Shown here piece after piece: positions 62,940 through 64,000 of a stretch of DNA of 64,000 nt. The position numbers were made by a program, and so were the translations under genes. The notes below the pieces were generated by a model that was not told where the DNA came from, did no database searches, and was given only the letters and a program-made list of their open reading frames with translations. Source of the stretch: Forficula auricularia (Eukaryota > Arthropoda > Insecta > Dermaptera > Forficulidae); assembly GCA_024734495.1 (NCBI GenBank), contig JALMQS010000876.1, forward strand, positions 221,216 through 285,215, written 5' to 3'. How positions within the stretch are numbered: the first letter of the stretch is position 1; every line of letters starts with the position of its first letter.

Positions 62940-63370
62940 GCTGTTTGCCGGTCAGAATCCCTCGATAAACTAACAGATGAGCAGCAGGTACACGCCCCTC
63001 TTATATTGAGAAGAAAGCGCGCGAAATTTATGCATGCGTCATCCTAAAGGCGGGAATAATTAACCAATCAGCTCAATTGCTAATTAGATCCAGGGTTATA
63101 AAAGCAGCCAGCTCCTCGAAGCGAGTTGTCAGTTGTCATTTAGTTGTCATTTGTTGAAACTCATTGAATGAGACAGCTCCCCGAGATGATTGATTGCCTG
63201 GGAACGATTTGCTAAAGAGACGGTTTGTATCTATGTTATGAAGCGAAGAAGTATACACGTTATTTAATAAAGAAGCAATAAATGCGGGACTTGTGCCATT
63301 ATTTTATTTAAAGCATGTTTCAACTGCCTAGTGCAAATTCTTATTTTATAATAGCATTTTTCTGGCTATA
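62940..63370 (+). promoter_or_regulatory. Solo-LTR-like or promoter unit
   Basis: It has a compact promoter order: GGCGGGAA at about 63051, CCAAT at 63064, TATAAAAG at about 63096, and an initiator-like TCAGTTGTC near 63128. About 150 bp later come aataaagaagcaataaa polyadenylation signals (63268-63285). Promoter, start and poly-A signal so close together suggest a retrotransposon LTR (tgtttgccgg near 62941 as a possible start; end near 63356). No internal retroviral protein follows, so if it is an LTR it is solo or the element is lost. A cellular promoter is the alternative. Confidence 0.45.
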
Positions 63371-64000
63371 ACGCCGCCAAGAGAGATTCTAATCTCTGAA
63401 GATTATCTCCCATCCAAGCCCGGCGAACCTCCTCCCAACTAACCCTTCGAGCCAAACATAATAAAATCATCCATCATCTTAATCATTTGCTATATTAATA
63501 TAGTACAGTTTAATTAGGATTTAAACAGGAAATAATTCTCCGGTAAAGATTTTATTGCTGGGATACCTTTATTGGTACTCCAATATAACTACCCTAAGTT
63601 TTCCTCAAAATCTGTGTTGTGGAAATTTTTCTACGTCCCTCAAAATGAGAAAATTTCGGAGTTTTTTCAGTTTTTCTTTAATAACTCTAAAACGGCTTAT
63701 CAAATCAAAAAGGGAAGAGTTTTTTGATGGATACTAAAAATGTCAAAAAAATGAAGGATATCAAAAATTAAAATTTTTCAAAGCAGCCGATTTGGCGTGG
63801 AATGGCCCATATATACTTTATAGCTGATGTATATATCTTGTTAAAATTTCTATTTGTCTGTCAGTCTGTCTGGAGTTTTGTGTTTACTATAGTCGCCCAA
63901 ATGAAAGGCTAGACCTATATTCTTCAATTTGTGTCAAACATTTATAGATGTGTTTTTACCAGGTCTACATTTATTTGTTCGGCGCCAAAAACTTAACCAC
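63371..64000. other. Right edge of window
   Basis: 63505-63715 is a copy of the dispersed repeat at 34730-34955. The remainder is unrecognised. Confidence 0.5.

Overview
This is an AT-rich, intron-containing animal nuclear window, most likely from an arthropod. Two conserved minus-strand genes are split by long introns with consensus GT..AG borders. The adenylate kinase resembles insect AK2, and most of the remaining sequence is layered mobile-element debris. The species cannot be read from the sequence.

Layout. About 1-7.7 kb holds the 5' part of an adenylate kinase 2 gene (minus strand, four coding exons). It continues beyond the left edge. About 8-16 kb is repeats: a C-rich Helitron-like unit, an inverted pair of 1.4-1.5 kb TIR elements around a hammerhead-bearing core, a hAT element with a tRNA-derived SINE inside, and a decayed autonomous Helitron that still shows the end of its helicase. 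About 18.4-20.4 kb holds two related, broken copies of an unrecognised coding sequence. About 22.5-30.7 kb is a 13-exon cullin gene, best matched to CUL2. Upstream of it, at 31-34.4 kb, lie three copies of a putative promoter plus non-coding first exon. About 35-64 kb has no conserved gene that I can recognise. It holds foldback palindromes, LINE 3' ends, a canonical Helitron, SINEs, a decayed 120-bp tandem array, hammerhead-like repeats, a few islands of more complex sequence (52.0-52.5, 62.1-62.6 kb) and an LTR- or promoter-like unit near 63 kb.

Two things stand out. First, the cullin is well conserved for eleven exons, but its last two exons, which encode the winged-helix B tail, carry two one-base shifts and a stop. 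The lysine that NEDD8 normally modifies is an arginine. Second, several unrelated repeat families carry complete type-I hammerhead ribozyme cores, often within inverted repeats. A separate family of palindromes has tRNA-like arms.

All functional statements rest on reading and translating the sequence by eye. No database search was possible.
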